Program-made: the position numbers and the translations under genes
Shown: positions 1 to 9,584 of the stretch, one piece after another
How positions within the stretch are numbered: position 1 is the stretch's first letter
How the letters are laid out: every line of letters begins with the position of its first letter
Assembly (NCBI RefSeq): GCF_005780185.1
Contig: NZ_VBUI01000035.1
Location: 1 to 33,505 of the forward strand
Direction: 5' to 3'
DNA: 33,505 nt
Source of the DNA: Halomonas urmiana
GTDB lineage: Bacteria; Pseudomonadota; Gammaproteobacteria; Pseudomonadales; Halomonadaceae
Notes under the pieces: generated by a model
What the model was told of the DNA's origin: nothing
The model's input: the letters and a program-made list of their open reading frames with translations, nothing else
Databases searched by the model: none

Positions 1-77
1 CGAGCTTCGAGCTTCGAGCTTCGAGCTTCGAGCTTCGAGCTTCGAGCTTCGAGCTTCGAGCTTCGAGCTTCGAGCTT
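1..77. repeat. Tandem heptamer array, 11 copies of CGAGCTT
   Basis: Eleven perfect head-to-tail copies of CGAGCTT run from the window edge, so the array may be longer. It stops 3 bp before the rarA stop codon, directly 3' of that gene. A related array (TTCCAGC, 8 copies) sits against the stop codon of the WGR gene near 15.8 kb. The period of seven and perfect identity suggest slippage-prone DNA. No function is visible. Confidence 0.97.
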
Positions 78-80
78 GCG

Positions 81-1418
81 CTACGCGCCGCCGTCCGCCT
101 CCCTGTCCAGCGCCTCCCGCCAGGCCATGATCTGGGCGTAGCGCTTCTCCTGACCATGAGGGGTGGGCTGGTAGAGCGAGCGGTGGGGCACCTCGTCGGG
201 CCAGCAGTCGTGGGCGCTGCCGGCTGGATAGCCGTCGGGCTCATGGTGCGCGTAGCGGTAGCCTTCGCCATGGCCCAGCGATTCCATCAGCCGGGTGGGG
301 GCGTTGCGCAGGTAGGTGGGCACCTCGAGCCGCGGCTGTGAGGCCGCGAACTCCTTGGCCTGCTTCCAGGCGCGGTCGATGGCATTGCTCTTCGGGGCCA
401 CCGCGAGGTGGATGGCGGCATGGGCGATGGCGCGCTGGCCCTCGTAGTCGCCCAGGCGCAGATAGGCATCCCAGGCCGCCATGGTGAGCGGCAGGGCGCG
501 TGGGTCGGCATTGCCCACGTCCTCCGAGGCGATGGCCGCCAGGCGACGGATCACGTCCAGTGGGTCGCCACCGCCCTGCATGAAGCGGGCGATATAGAGC
601 AGGGCAGCGTCGGGGCGCGAGGAGCGGATCGACTTGTGGATCGCCGAGAGCAGGTCGTAGTAGTGGTCGCCCTGCTTGTCGAAGGCGCTGGCGGTGTGGC
701 CGATCACGTCCTCAAGCGCCTCCCGGGGCAGGCGCTCGCTGTCCCCCTCGGCCAGCGTGAAATCGCAGGCGGTCTCCAGCAGGCCCAACGCTCGGCGGGC
801 ATCGCCGGCGGCGGCGCGGGCCAGCAGGGCCAGCACCTCGTCATCCACCCGGATCCGACGGATGCCCAGGCCGCGCGTCTCATCGTTCATCGCTCGCTGC
901 ATGACCTCCACGAGCTCGCCCTCGGTGAGCGACTTGAGCACGTGGACCCGAGCCCGGGAGAGCAGCGCCGAGTTGACCTCGAAGGAGGGATTCTCGGTGG
1001 TGGCGCCGATCAGCGTCAGCAGCCCCGACTCCACATGGGGCAGCAGGGCGTCCTGCTGGCTCTTGTTGAGGCGGTGGATCTCGTCGAGAAACAGCAGGGT
1101 GGGTCGCTCCCTGGCCTGGAAGTCGCGGGCGCGATCGACCGCGGCGCGGATCTCCTTGACCCCGGCCATCACCGCCGAGAGGTGCTCCAGGTGGGCACCG
1201 GAGACCTCGGCGAGAATCTCGGCCAGGGTGGTCTTGCCGGTGCCGGGAGGCCCCCAGAGGATCATCGAGCGCACCAACCCGCTCTCGGCCATGCGCGCCA
1301 GCGGCTTGCCGGGGCCCACTAGCGCCTGCTGGCCCACGTAGTCCTCGAGGCGCCGGGGGCGCATGCGAAAGGCCAGGGGGGCCGCGTCATCTGGGGCGTG
1401 GCGCTGGAAGAGATCCAT
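81..1418 (-). CDS. rarA: Replication-associated recombination protein A (AAA+ ATPase)
   Basis: 445-residue RarA/MgsA of the clamp-loader-like AAA+ family, which acts at stalled replication forks in the cytoplasm. Visible motifs are Walker A GPPGTGKT (residues 56-63), Walker B LLFLDE (108-113), sensor 1 GATTENP (138-144) and an SALLSRARV arginine-finger segment near residue 155. A helical tetramerisation region fills the C-terminal half. The length matches the family (about 440-450). The start is supported by AAGGAG a few bases upstream of the ATG at 1418. In many gammaproteobacteria lolA precedes rarA. Here the upstream neighbour is a divergent hemerythrin-like gene, so rarA seems to have its own promoter. 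Its 3' end abuts a heptamer array. Confidence 0.96.
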   Translation of the reverse strand: MDLFQRHAPDDAAPLAFRMRPRRLEDYVGQQALVGPGKPLARMAESGLVRSMILWGPPGTGKTTLAEILAEVSGAHLEHLSAVMAGVKEIRAAVDRARDFQARERPTLLFLDEIHRLNKSQQDALLPHVESGLLTLIGATTENPSFEVNSALLSRARVHVLKSLTEGELVEVMQRAMNDETRGLGIRRIRVDDEVLALLARAAAGDARRALGLLETACDFTLAEGDSERLPREALEDVIGHTASAFDKQGDHYYDLLSAIHKSIRSSRPDAALLYIARFMQGGGDPLDVIRRLAAIASEDVGNADPRALPLTMAAWDAYLRLGDYEGQRAIAHAAIHLAVAPKSNAIDRAWKQAKEFAASQPRLEVPTYLRNAPTRLMESLGHGEGYRYAHHEPDGYPAGSAHDCWPDEVPHRSLYQPTPHGQEKRYAQIMAWREALDREADGGA

Positions 1419-1569
1419 GTCTGACTCCTTGGCGCGTGGCTGCTAGAGTGGATGTGTCGTCGCAGGCAATACGACCTTGGGTGAGAGGCAAGATTCGCCT
1501 TGGGGGGCTAGCCTGAGGCAGTCGGCTCTACTGGAGCGCCTTATCGCCCGGTGAACCCGACGCGCCGTG

Positions 1570-1590
1570 GCGAATCAAATATTGATACGC
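1570..1590. promoter_or_regulatory. Near-perfect 21-bp inverted repeat upstream of the hemerythrin-like gene
   Basis: The arms GCGAATCAA and TTGATACGC are separated by ATA and differ from a perfect palindrome at one position. The site is AT-rich at its core within GC-rich DNA and lies about 65-85 bp before the start at 1656, in the region between two divergent genes. The position suits an operator or activator site. It is not an FNR box, because the half-sites are in the opposite order. Confidence 0.4.
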
Positions 1591-1655
1591 GCCTGCCCCC
1601 TATGCCTTCTGATCCACCGCTCGTGTCCCATATCGCCATGGAGGAGATCGCCACC

Positions 1656-2207
1656 ATGCCCAAGCTGAACCAGTTGCGTCAGGATCATGCCAACATGGCG
1701 CGCATGTTGCACGTTCTGCAGCTTAAGCAGAAGACCCTGGCCCAGGGGGAGCGCCCCAATTTCCAGCTGGTCAGAGAGGTCGTGGACTACATCCTCGACT
1801 ACCAGGAAGGTTTCACCCGGCCCCTCGAGAAGGTCTGCAGCGAGCGGCTCAAGGAGCTGGATCCGTCGAGCGCCGAAGTCACGGAGCAGCTCGCCAAGGA
1901 CTATCGCTCGCTGAAGGCCCGGCTGCACCGCCTCTCCAACGACCTCGATATGATCCTCATGGACTCGGTCGTGCCGATGGACAAGTTCGCCGAGGACCTC
2001 AAGTCCTACCTGGAGAGCCACCGCGCCTACCTGAGGGAAGAGCGTGAAAAGCTCTTCCCGATGATTCGCGAGAACTTCAGCGACGAGGACTTCAAGGCCC
2101 TGGAAGACGCCCTGCCCGAAGGGGCCCAGGATCATGTCGCGCGCCTGGAAGAGGCCTATCCCGAGCTCTATCACGAGCTGCGCGACGCCCCCGTCCCTCA
2201 GACCTGA
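1656..2207 (+). CDS. Hemerythrin-fold protein with degenerate metal ligands
   Basis: 183-residue, mostly helical protein that starts like bacterial hemerythrin-domain proteins (LRQDHANMARML, His11). The ATG at 1656 is chosen because GGAGGAGAT lies at 1640-1648 and conserved sequence starts there; the same frame is open 35 codons further upstream. In ordinary members the second and last helices each carry HxxxE (as in HHPKE and HxxxEE..LFP). Here the aligned positions read TRPLE (54-58) and YLREE (125-129), so the usual histidines are replaced by Thr and Tyr. His91 and His122 are near but out of register. The fold assignment is fairly secure. Binding of a di-iron centre is doubtful, and the function is unknown. 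Confidence 0.8.
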   Translation: MPKLNQLRQDHANMARMLHVLQLKQKTLAQGERPNFQLVREVVDYILDYQEGFTRPLEKVCSERLKELDPSSAEVTEQLAKDYRSLKARLHRLSNDLDMILMDSVVPMDKFAEDLKSYLESHRAYLREEREKLFPMIRENFSDEDFKALEDALPEGAQDHVARLEEAYPELYHELRDAPVPQT

Positions 2208-2348
2208 CACCGGCCCTCCCCGTGGGGCCTCCCTCGGCGGGGCCCTCGTTCGAGATGATCTCCTCCCGGCCACGCGGTGGTGCGGCGGGGGGAGGTGATG
2301 TGTCATGCATGGGAGCCTCGCCATTTCGGCTCGGCCACGACTCTGGGG

Positions 2349-2354
2349 TAGAAT
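2349..2354 (+). promoter_or_regulatory. Possible -10 element for murI
   Basis: TAGAAT lies about 110 bp before the murI start, in the 255-bp gap after the hemerythrin-like gene. No convincing -35 hexamer is seen (TTCGGC at 2325-2330 is weak). The rest of the gap shows nothing coding. Confidence 0.25.
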
Positions 2355-2462
2355 GGCCGGCATCGTTCGCGGTCACCTCCCTGTCATGCCTCTGTCTTCC
2401 CCACACGCCACGTCGTTGTCCCACTCGTCGCTGCCGGCGCTTCCGTCAGGGATGCTCGGCTG

Positions 2463-3254
2463 ATGGCAGCTCCGATCCTGGTCTTCGATTCCGGCGTGGG
2501 TGGGCTCTCGGTGGTGCAGGCGCTGCGCCATCGGCTGCCCGGGGTCGCCCTAGCCTATGCCTGCGACAACGCCATGCTGCCCTACGGGCAGCGCGAGGAT
2601 GCCTGGTTGGTGCAGCGCATCCAGTCCGTCTGCCAGGCGGCGGTGGCGGCCAGCGGCTGTCGGGCGCTGGTGGTGGCCTGCAACACGGCCAGTACCCTGG
2701 CCCTCGATGCCCTGCGCGAGGGTTTGTCCATTCCCGTGATCGGGACCGTGCCGGCCATCAAGCCGGCGGCCGCCGTGAGCGCCGCGCGCCACATCGGCCT
2801 GCTGGCGACCAGCGCCACCGTGTCACGCCCCTATACCCTACGGCTGATCCACGACTTCGCGGCCGACTGCCGCGTCACCCGGGTCGCCGCCGATGCCCTG
2901 GTGGGCGAAGCAGAGCGGCTGGTGGTCGGGGAGGCGCCGGATCGAGCGGCGATTCGCCGGGCTCTCGCGCCCCTCTGGAATGTGTCGTCAGCCGCGGAGC
3001 CGGCCCTGGATACCGTGGTGCTGGGCTGCACCCACTTCCCGCTGCTGCGCCGCCAGCTGGCTGAGGCGGCCCCCCGCGAGGTGGCCTGGGTCGACTCCGG
3101 GGAGGCCATCGCACGCCGCGTGGCCCAGGTCGTGACGGCCCCCGATCGTTGCCAACGTGCCGGGCCGAGCTTCGTGACGGCCCCCGATGAGCGCCTGGGC
3201 AGGGGCCTGGCCGCCTTCGGCTTCGCTCCGCCGCGGCTGCTGCAGTCGGGCTGA
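2463..3254 (+). CDS. murI: Glutamate racemase
   Basis: 263-residue MurI, which interconverts L- and D-glutamate and supplies D-Glu for peptidoglycan. Both catalytic cysteines are present in their signatures: VACNTAST (Cys73) and LGCTHFPLL (Cys189). The N-terminal substrate loop reads DSGVGG (9-14) and PYG follows at 40-42. The length fits the family. The ATG at 2463 begins exactly at the conserved APILVFDSG segment. It is followed about 80 bp later by trmA on the same strand. Confidence 0.96.
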   Translation: MAAPILVFDSGVGGLSVVQALRHRLPGVALAYACDNAMLPYGQREDAWLVQRIQSVCQAAVAASGCRALVVACNTASTLALDALREGLSIPVIGTVPAIKPAAAVSAARHIGLLATSATVSRPYTLRLIHDFAADCRVTRVAADALVGEAERLVVGEAPDRAAIRRALAPLWNVSSAAEPALDTVVLGCTHFPLLRRQLAEAAPREVAWVDSGEAIARRVAQVVTAPDRCQRAGPSFVTAPDERLGRGLAAFGFAPPRLLQSG

Positions 3255-3333
3255 ATCGCCCGCGTTCGCCGTATTCTCGTTTTTCCCTCTTCACCATCGA
3301 TCTTCACTCTCGATCTTTACCACAGGAGCCGCC

Positions 3334-4440
3334 GTGGCCATTCCCGTCGTTGACCCCGCCCGCTATGACCAGCAGCTGGAGGCCAAGCGCGAGCGCATCA
3401 TCCGCGACTTCGCCCGCTTCGCGCCGCCGTCGCTGGAAGTCTTCCCCTCGCCGCCGAGCCACTATCGCCGGCGCTGCGAATTTCGCCTCTGGCACGAGGG
3501 GGACGATCTCTTCTACGCCATGTTCGAGGTCGATCCCGAGGATCCCAAGAACAAGACGGTGGTCCGTCTCGATGAGTATCCGGTGGCCAGCCGGCAGATC
3601 AACGACCTCATGCCGCGTCTGCTCGATGCCCTGCGCGACAACGACCTGCTGCGCCGGCGCCTGTTCCAGGTCGAGTTCCTCACCACCCTCACCGGCGAGG
3701 CGCTGGTGACGTTGATCTACCATCGTCGTCTCGATGAGGCCTGGGAGGCCGAGGCGCGTGCCCTGCAGCGCTCGCTCGGCATCATGATCATCGGCCGGGC
3801 CCGCAAGCAGCGCCTGGTGCTGGAGCGCGACCACGTCTGGGAGCGCCTGGCGGTGGGCGACGATGCGCTGGTCTATCAGCAGGTGGAGAACAGCTTCACC
3901 CAGCCCAACGCCGAGATCTGCCGCTCGATGCTCGCCTGGGCGCGGGACGTCACCCAGGGCAGCCGGGACGGCGACCTGGTGGAGCTCTACTGCGGCAACG
4001 GCAACTTCACCGTGGCGCTGGCCGGCAACTTCCGGCGGGTGCTGGCCACCGAGATCTCGCGCACCTCGGTGGCCAGTGCGCGGATCAATCTCGAGGCCAA
4101 CGGCATCGACAACGCCGAGGTGGGGCGCATGTCCGCCGAGGAGTTTTCCCAGGCCCTGAAGGGCGAGAAGGGCGGTCGGCGCGTCAGCGAGATGGCCCTC
4201 GACGATTACGCCTTCTCCACGGTGCTGGTGGACCCGCCGCGGGCCGGCCTCGATGACGAGAGCTGCCAACAGCTCAGCGACTATGCGCGCATCGTCTATA
4301 TTTCATGCAACCCCGAGACCCTGGCCGAGAACCTCGAGACGCTGACCCGCACCCACGAGATTCGCCGCTTCGCGCTCTTCGACCAGTTTCCCTGGACCCA
4401 CCACTGCGAATGCGGGGTCCTGCTGGTGCGTCGCGACTGA
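3334..4440 (+). CDS. trmA: tRNA (uracil-54 C5)-methyltransferase
   Basis: 368 residues from a GTG start at 3334, preceded by AGGAG at 3324-3328 with 5-nt spacing; E. coli TrmA has 366. It makes ribothymidine-54 in the T loop of tRNAs using S-adenosylmethionine. Visible motifs are the NSFTQPN segment, the SAM-binding LYCGNGNFTVAL, VDPPRAGL, and the nucleophile in YISCNPETLAENL. The frame stays open upstream into murI but that part has no family resemblance. A 16-bp inverted repeat (TTCGACC/GGTCGAA, 4441-4456) follows the stop directly. Confidence 0.95.
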   Translation: MAIPVVDPARYDQQLEAKRERIIRDFARFAPPSLEVFPSPPSHYRRRCEFRLWHEGDDLFYAMFEVDPEDPKNKTVVRLDEYPVASRQINDLMPRLLDALRDNDLLRRRLFQVEFLTTLTGEALVTLIYHRRLDEAWEAEARALQRSLGIMIIGRARKQRLVLERDHVWERLAVGDDALVYQQVENSFTQPNAEICRSMLAWARDVTQGSRDGDLVELYCGNGNFTVALAGNFRRVLATEISRTSVASARINLEANGIDNAEVGRMSAEEFSQALKGEKGGRRVSEMALDDYAFSTVLVDPPRAGLDDESCQQLSDYARIVYISCNPETLAENLETLTRTHEIRRFALFDQFPWTHHCECGVLLVRRD

Positions 4441-4456
4441 TTCGACCTTGGTCGAA
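4441..4456. repeat. Inverted repeat immediately after trmA
   Basis: TTCGACC and GGTCGAA flank TT, starting at the base after the trmA stop. There is no following T tract, so a simple intrinsic terminator is not supported. A second short hairpin (CGGCCGC/GCGGCCG, 4593-4611) lies just before the ribosome site of the next gene. Confidence 0.45.
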
Positions 4457-4630
4457 AGAGTGGAGGCGTTGTCAAGCGGCGATGCGCAACCGACATGCTC
4501 CATGAGTGAAGAGGCATGTGGTTGGGGGCGGCTCGGGAAGTGACGTAAGCTGGATGGCGATGCGGCCAGGAGGCCGCCACGTCAAGTTTTCCCGGCCGCT
4601 TCCGGCGGCCGCTGGCAGCCGAGGTGATGG

Positions 4631-7600
4631 ATGCAACATGTCGCACACGAGGAGACCCGCGAGGATCTGCTCAAGCAACTCGAGGAGCGGCTGCAAGGCC
4701 GTCTGGACGAGGACAAGGCCGCTCAGGTCCATGCCTTCGCCCGCCACTTCTATGCCACGATCCCGCTCGATGACCTGGCCGACCGCCGTCTCGACGACAT
4801 CTACGGCGCCACGCTCTCCGTATGGCACTTCCTCCAGCAGTTCGATCCCGCCGATCCCAAGGTGCGGGTCTTCAACCCCGACTTCGAGCAGCACGGCTGG
4901 CAGTCCACCCATACCTTCATCGCCGTGCTGCACCAGGACATGCCCTTCCTGGTGGATTCGGTGCGCATCGAGCTCAACCGCCGGGGCATGACCGTGCACG
5001 CCATCCACAACGCCGTGCTGGCCACCCAGCGCGATGGCGAGCATCGCCTCGAGCGGGTCACGCCGACCCAGCAGGCTGATGCCCCGGAGCATCGTGAGTC
5101 GCTGATCGCCATCGAGGTGGATCGCCACTCCGACCCGGCGGTCCTCGAGGAGATCGAGGCCAGTCTGCAGGAGGTGCTCTGTGACGTGCGCACCGCGGTG
5201 GCCGACTTCGAGCCGATGCGCGATCAAGCCCGGGTGGCCCTGGCCGAGCTCAAGGCTTCGCGGCCCGAGCAGGTCAACGCCGAGGACCACGAGGAGGCCA
5301 CGGCCTTCGTCGAGTGGCTGCTCCACGACAACTTCACCTTCCTCGGCTACGACGAATACGCCGTCCACGAGGAGCAGGGCCGCCAGCGCCTGGATCGGGT
5401 CGAGCAGAGCGAGCTGGGGGTCTTCCGCCTCGACCAGCCCCGCTATCAGGAGCGCATCCGCACCGATCAGGGCGTCGAGGGCGACCGCTTCGTGCTGGTG
5501 CCCCAGCTGCTGTCGTTCGCCAAGAGCGCCCATCACGCGCGGATCCACCGCCCCACCTATCCCGACTACATCTCGATCGACCGCTACGACGATCAGGGTC
5601 GGGTGATCGGCGAGCGGCGCTTCCTGGGCCTGTTCACCGCCACGGTCTACAACGAGTCACCGCGCAACGTGCCGATCCTGCGTCGCAAGCTCCAGACCGT
5701 GATGGCCAACTCCGGCTTCAATCCCAAGGGCCACAACGGCAAGCACCTGCTGCACATCCTCGAGGTCTATCCCCGCGACGACCTGTTCCAGATCGACACC
5801 GACGAACTGACGCAGACGGCACTGGGCATCCTCGACATGCGCGAGCGGCGTCGGGTGCGGCTGTTCATCCGCGAGGACCGTTCCGGCCGCTTCTACTCCT
5901 GCCTGGCCTTCGTGCCGCGCGACGTCTTCTCCACCGAGCTGCGCCAGCGCATCCAGCAGATGCTGTGCGAGGAGCTCGACGCCACCTTCGGCGATTTCAA
6001 CACCTACCTCTCCGAGTCGGTGCTGGCGCGCATCCAGTTCATCCTGCGCTTCAAGGGCGACCGGCCGGCGGAGTACGACCTGCGCCGCCTGGAAACCAAG
6101 CTGGCGACCCTGGCGCGCAACTGGCGCGACGATCTCCAGGGCGCCGCTATCGAGGGCTTCGGCGAGGAGCAGGCCAACCTGCTGATGGATCGCTTCCGCG
6201 ACGCCTTCCCGGGGAGCTACCGCGACGACTTCTCGGCGCGCACCGCGGTCTACGACCTGCAGCACATCAGCGAGCTGGATGACGGCGCCCCGCTGGCCCT
6301 GTCGCTCTATCGCCTGGTCGAGGAGGAGGGCAGCGGCGTCAACCTGAAGCTGTTCCACCGCGACCGGCCGATCCCGCTCTCCGACGTGCTGCCGATGATG
6401 GAGAACCTGGGGCTGCGCGTGCTCGGCGAGCGCCCCTACGAGGTGCAGGCCAAGGATCACAGCTACTGGATCCACGACTTCGATCTCGAGCACCACACCA
6501 GCAACGAGGTCAACCTCCAGGAGATGCGCGAGTCCTTTATCGAGGCCTTCCAGCGCATCTGGATCGGCGAGGCGGACAACGATCCGTTCAACCGGCTGAT
6601 CATCGGCGCCAACCTCGACTGGCGTGAAGTCGCCATGCTCCGGGGCTATGCCCGCTACCTGAAGCAGATCCGCTTCGGCGTCTCCCAGGACTACATGGCC
6701 ACCACCCTGGTCAATCATCCGGAGATCACCCGTGAGCTGGTGACCCTGTTCGAGCTGCGCTTCGATCCCAGCGAGCGCCCGCCGGAAGCTGAGGTCGAGG
6801 CCTGCAGCGCGCGCATCCTGGCGCTGCTCGACGATGTCGCCAGCCTCAACGACGACCATCTTCTGCGCCGCTACATGGAGATGATCCAGGCGACCCAGCG
6901 CACCAACTACTACCAGAAGGGCCCCGACGGCCGTCAGAAGGACTACATGGCCTTCAAGATGGAGCCTTCCAGGATCACCGGCATGCCCAAGCCGCGGCCG
7001 GCCCACGAGATATTCGTCTGCTCGCCGCGGGTCGAGGGCGTACATCTGCGTGGCGGCAAGGTCGCCCGCGGTGGGCTGCGCTGGTCCGACCGCTTCGAGG
7101 ACTTCCGCACCGAGGTGCTGGGGCTGGTCAAGGCGCAGCAGGTCAAGAATGCGGTGATCGTGCCGGTGGGCGCCAAGGGCGGCTTCGTCTGCAAGCGGAT
7201 GCCCGAGGGCGCCGATCGCGACGCCATCCAGCAGGAGGGTATCGCCTGCTACAAGATCTTCATCCGCGCCCTGCTCGACGTCACCGACAACCGGGTGGGC
7301 GGCGAGATCGTGCCGCCCGAGGACGTGGTGCGCCACGACGATGACGATGCCTACCTGGTGGTGGCCGCCGACAAGGGCACCGCGACCTTCTCCGACATCG
7401 CCAACGAGATCTCCGCCGAGTATGGCCACTGGCTGGGCGATGCCTTCGCCTCGGGCGGGGCCAACGGCTATGACCACAAGAAGATGGGCATCACCGCCAA
7501 GGGCGCCTGGGAGTCGGTCAAGCGCCACTTCCGCGGCCTGGGGCTCAACACCCAACAGGACGAGTTCTCGGTGGTCGGCATCGGCGACATGGCGGGCGAC

Positions 7601-9469
7601 GTCTTCGGCAATGGCATGCTGCTCTCCGACAAGATTCGCCTGGTGGGTGCCTTCAACCACCTGCACATCTTCGTCGACCCGACTCCGGACGTGGCGGCGA
7701 GCTTCGCCGAGCGTCAGCGCCTGTTCGATCTGCCGCGCTCCAGCTGGCAGGACTACGACGCCTCGCTGATCTCCGAGGGCGGCGGGATCTTCAGCCGCGC
7801 CGCCAAGACCGTGCCCATCTCCCGTCAGATGAAGACGCTGTTCGGCATCAAGGAGGACAAGCTCTCCCCCAACGAGCTGATCCGCGCGATGCTCAAGTCG
7901 CAGTTCGACCTGCTGTGGAACGGCGGTATTGGCACCTACGTGAAGTGCAGCGAGGAGACCGATGCCCAGGTCGGCGACAAGGCCAACGACGGCCTGCGCA
8001 TCGACGGCCGCGAGCTCAACTGCCGGGTGGTCGGCGAGGGCGGCAACCTCGGCTTGACCCAGCGGGGGCGCATGGAGGCCGCCGCCAAGGGCGTACGGGT
8101 CAACACCGACTTCATCGACAACGCCGGCGGGGTCAACTGCTCCGACCATGAGGTCAACATCAAGATCCTCATCGACGAGGTGGTCAAGCGCGGCGACATG
8201 ACCGAGAAGCAGCGCAATAAGCTGCTGGCCGACATGACCGGCGAGGTCTCCAACCTGGTGCTCAAGGACAACTATCGCCAGACCCAGGCGCTGGATCTCG
8301 CCGAGCGCCTCTCGAAGCAGGGCATCGGCCCCTTCCGGCGCTTCATCAGCGAGCTGGAGGCGGCCGGCCAGATCGATCGCGAGCTGGAGTTCCTGCCCGA
8401 CGACGAGCTGCTCCACGAGCGCGCCGCCAACGAGCAGGGGATGCTGCTGCCGGAGCTCTCGGTGCTGATCTCCTACGCCAAGAGCGTGCTCAAGGGCGAC
8501 CTGATCGCCTCGGATGTCCCGGACGATCCGACCATCGTCAAGTTCGTCGAGCGAATCTTCCCGAGCGTGCTCGTCGAGCGCTATCACGACGAGGTGTACG
8601 AGCACCGGCTGACCCGCGAGATCGTGGCCACCCAGGTCGCCAACGACCTGGTCGACCACATGGGCGTCGTCTTCGTGCGCCGGCTGATCGACTCCACCGG
8701 CGCGGACCGTGCCGCGATCGCCCGAGCCTACGTGATCGCCCGCGACAGCTTCCAGCTGCCGCGCCTGTGGGAGCAGATCGAGGCGCTGGACAACCAGGTC
8801 GCGAGCGCCGTGCAGTACGACATGATGCTCGACCTGATGCGCATGCTGCGCCGCGCCACTCGCTGGTTTCTGCGCAACCGCACGGGCATGAGCACTCAGG
8901 AGGCCATCGACTTCTTCGCACCGCGCCTGGCGCAGCTGCAGGAGAACATCGGCAAGCGCCTGCGGGGCGAGGAACACGAGGCCTGGGAGACCCGTCGCAA
9001 GGCGCTGGTCGAGGCCGGCGTGCCCGAGGCACTGGCCGCCACCGTGGCCGCCGCCAATAGCCTCTATGCGGCGCTGGGCATCATTCAGACGGCGCGCCAG
9101 ACCCAGGAGAAGCCCCAGCGCGTGGCCGAGGTCTTCTACGAGATCGGCGATCGCCTCGAGCTGCCCTGGATGATCCAGCAGATCACCGAGCTCAAGGTGC
9201 GCGACAGCTGGCAGGCCCAGGCCCGGGAGACCTTCCGCGACGACATCGATCGCCAGCAGCTGGCGCTGACCACCAGCGTGCTGGGCATGGAGAACGGTGC
9301 CAAGGACTCCACCGAGCGGGTCAGCCAGTGGCTGACGCTGCATCAGGGCATGCACCAGCGCTGGTGCCGCCTGGTCGAGGAGGTGAGCAGCGGCACCCAC
9401 GGTGGCTTCCCGCTCTTCGCGGTGGCCGTGCGTGAACTGGTCGATCTGGCCGACAGCAACCGCGCCTGA
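4631..9469 (+). CDS. gdhB: NAD-specific glutamate dehydrogenase, large (GDH_180) class
   Basis: 1,612-residue enzyme of the roughly 180-kDa NAD-GDH class known from Streptomyces and Pseudomonas (about 1,620 aa). It oxidatively deaminates glutamate to 2-oxoglutarate. The N-terminal half is the long regulatory part of this class. The dehydrogenase core lies around residues 720-1250, with GGLRWSDRFEDFRTEVLG near 813 and VPVGAKGGF near 843 (substrate-binding lysines). The NAD-binding section contains VVGIGDMAGDVFGNGMLLS. The C-terminal part is the helical extension typical of the class. The ATG at 4631 follows GAGGTG at 4621-4626. It stands alone between trmA and a strong terminator. In salt-tolerant bacteria such an enzyme may help adjust glutamate pools, which is inference. 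Confidence 0.95.
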   Translation: MQHVAHEETREDLLKQLEERLQGRLDEDKAAQVHAFARHFYATIPLDDLADRRLDDIYGATLSVWHFLQQFDPADPKVRVFNPDFEQHGWQSTHTFIAVLHQDMPFLVDSVRIELNRRGMTVHAIHNAVLATQRDGEHRLERVTPTQQADAPEHRESLIAIEVDRHSDPAVLEEIEASLQEVLCDVRTAVADFEPMRDQARVALAELKASRPEQVNAEDHEEATAFVEWLLHDNFTFLGYDEYAVHEEQGRQRLDRVEQSELGVFRLDQPRYQERIRTDQGVEGDRFVLVPQLLSFAKSAHHARIHRPTYPDYISIDRYDDQGRVIGERRFLGLFTATVYNESPRNVPILRRKLQTVMANSGFNPKGHNGKHLLHILEVYPRDDLFQIDTDELTQTALGILDMRERRRVRLFIREDRSGRFYSCLAFVPRDVFSTELRQRIQQMLCEELDATFGDFNTYLSESVLARIQFILRFKGDRPAEYDLRRLETKLATLARNWRDDLQGAAIEGFGEEQANLLMDRFRDAFPGSYRDDFSARTAVYDLQHISELDDGAPLALSLYRLVEEEGSGVNLKLFHRDRPIPLSDVLPMMENLGLRVLGERPYEVQAKDHSYWIHDFDLEHHTSNEVNLQEMRESFIEAFQRIWIGEADNDPFNRLIIGANLDWREVAMLRGYARYLKQIRFGVSQDYMATTLVNHPEITRELVTLFELRFDPSERPPEAEVEACSARILALLDDVASLNDDHLLRRYMEMIQATQRTNYYQKGPDGRQKDYMAFKMEPSRITGMPKPRPAHEIFVCSPRVEGVHLRGGKVARGGLRWSDRFEDFRTEVLGLVKAQQVKNAVIVPVGAKGGFVCKRMPEGADRDAIQQEGIACYKIFIRALLDVTDNRVGGEIVPPEDVVRHDDDDAYLVVAADKGTATFSDIANEISAEYGHWLGDAFASGGANGYDHKKMGITAKGAWESVKRHFRGLGLNTQQDEFSVVGIGDMAGDVFGNGMLLSDKIRLVGAFNHLHIFVDPTPDVAASFAERQRLFDLPRSSWQDYDASLISEGGGIFSRAAKTVPISRQMKTLFGIKEDKLSPNELIRAMLKSQFDLLWNGGIGTYVKCSEETDAQVGDKANDGLRIDGRELNCRVVGEGGNLGLTQRGRMEAAAKGVRVNTDFIDNAGGVNCSDHEVNIKILIDEVVKRGDMTEKQRNKLLADMTGEVSNLVLKDNYRQTQALDLAERLSKQGIGPFRRFISELEAAGQIDRELEFLPDDELLHERAANEQGMLLPELSVLISYAKSVLKGDLIASDVPDDPTIVKFVERIFPSVLVERYHDEVYEHRLTREIVATQVANDLVDHMGVVFVRRLIDSTGADRAAIARAYVIARDSFQLPRLWEQIEALDNQVASAVQYDMMLDLMRMLRRATRWFLRNRTGMSTQEAIDFFAPRLAQLQENIGKRLRGEEHEAWETRRKALVEAGVPEALAATVAAANSLYAALGIIQTARQTQEKPQRVAEVFYEIGDRLELPWMIQQITELKVRDSWQAQARETFRDDIDRQQLALTTSVLGMENGAKDSTERVSQWLTLHQGMHQRWCRLVEEVSSGTHGGFPLFAVAVRELVDLADSNRA

Positions 9470-9501
9470 TCCATCCGGCGCGCCTCTGGAGGCCCTTAAG
9501 A

Positions 9502-9532
9502 CACGAAACCCCGCCATTGGCGGGGTTTCGTG
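9502..9532. terminator. Bidirectional terminator between gdhB and mgtE
   Basis: A perfect 14-bp stem (CACGAAACCCCGCC / GGCGGGGTTTCGTG) closes a 3-nt loop at 9516-9518. The A/T-rich stem base supplies a short T stretch on both strands. It lies between the convergent genes and can serve both. Confidence 0.85.
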
Positions 9533-9584
9533 CGTCTGGGGGCGGCGTGCCTGGCGGCGAAGCGGCATGCCCGGGGCAGGGTGC

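Noticed and set aside
1..77. CRISPR-like array
   Set aside because: Seven-base units without spacers are a simple tandem repeat, not direct repeats separated by unique spacers.
1574..1586. FNR/CRP-like site upstream of the hemerythrin-like gene
   Set aside because: FNR sites read TTGAT-N4-ATCAA. Here the half-sites are in the reverse order (ATCAA-N3-TTGAT).
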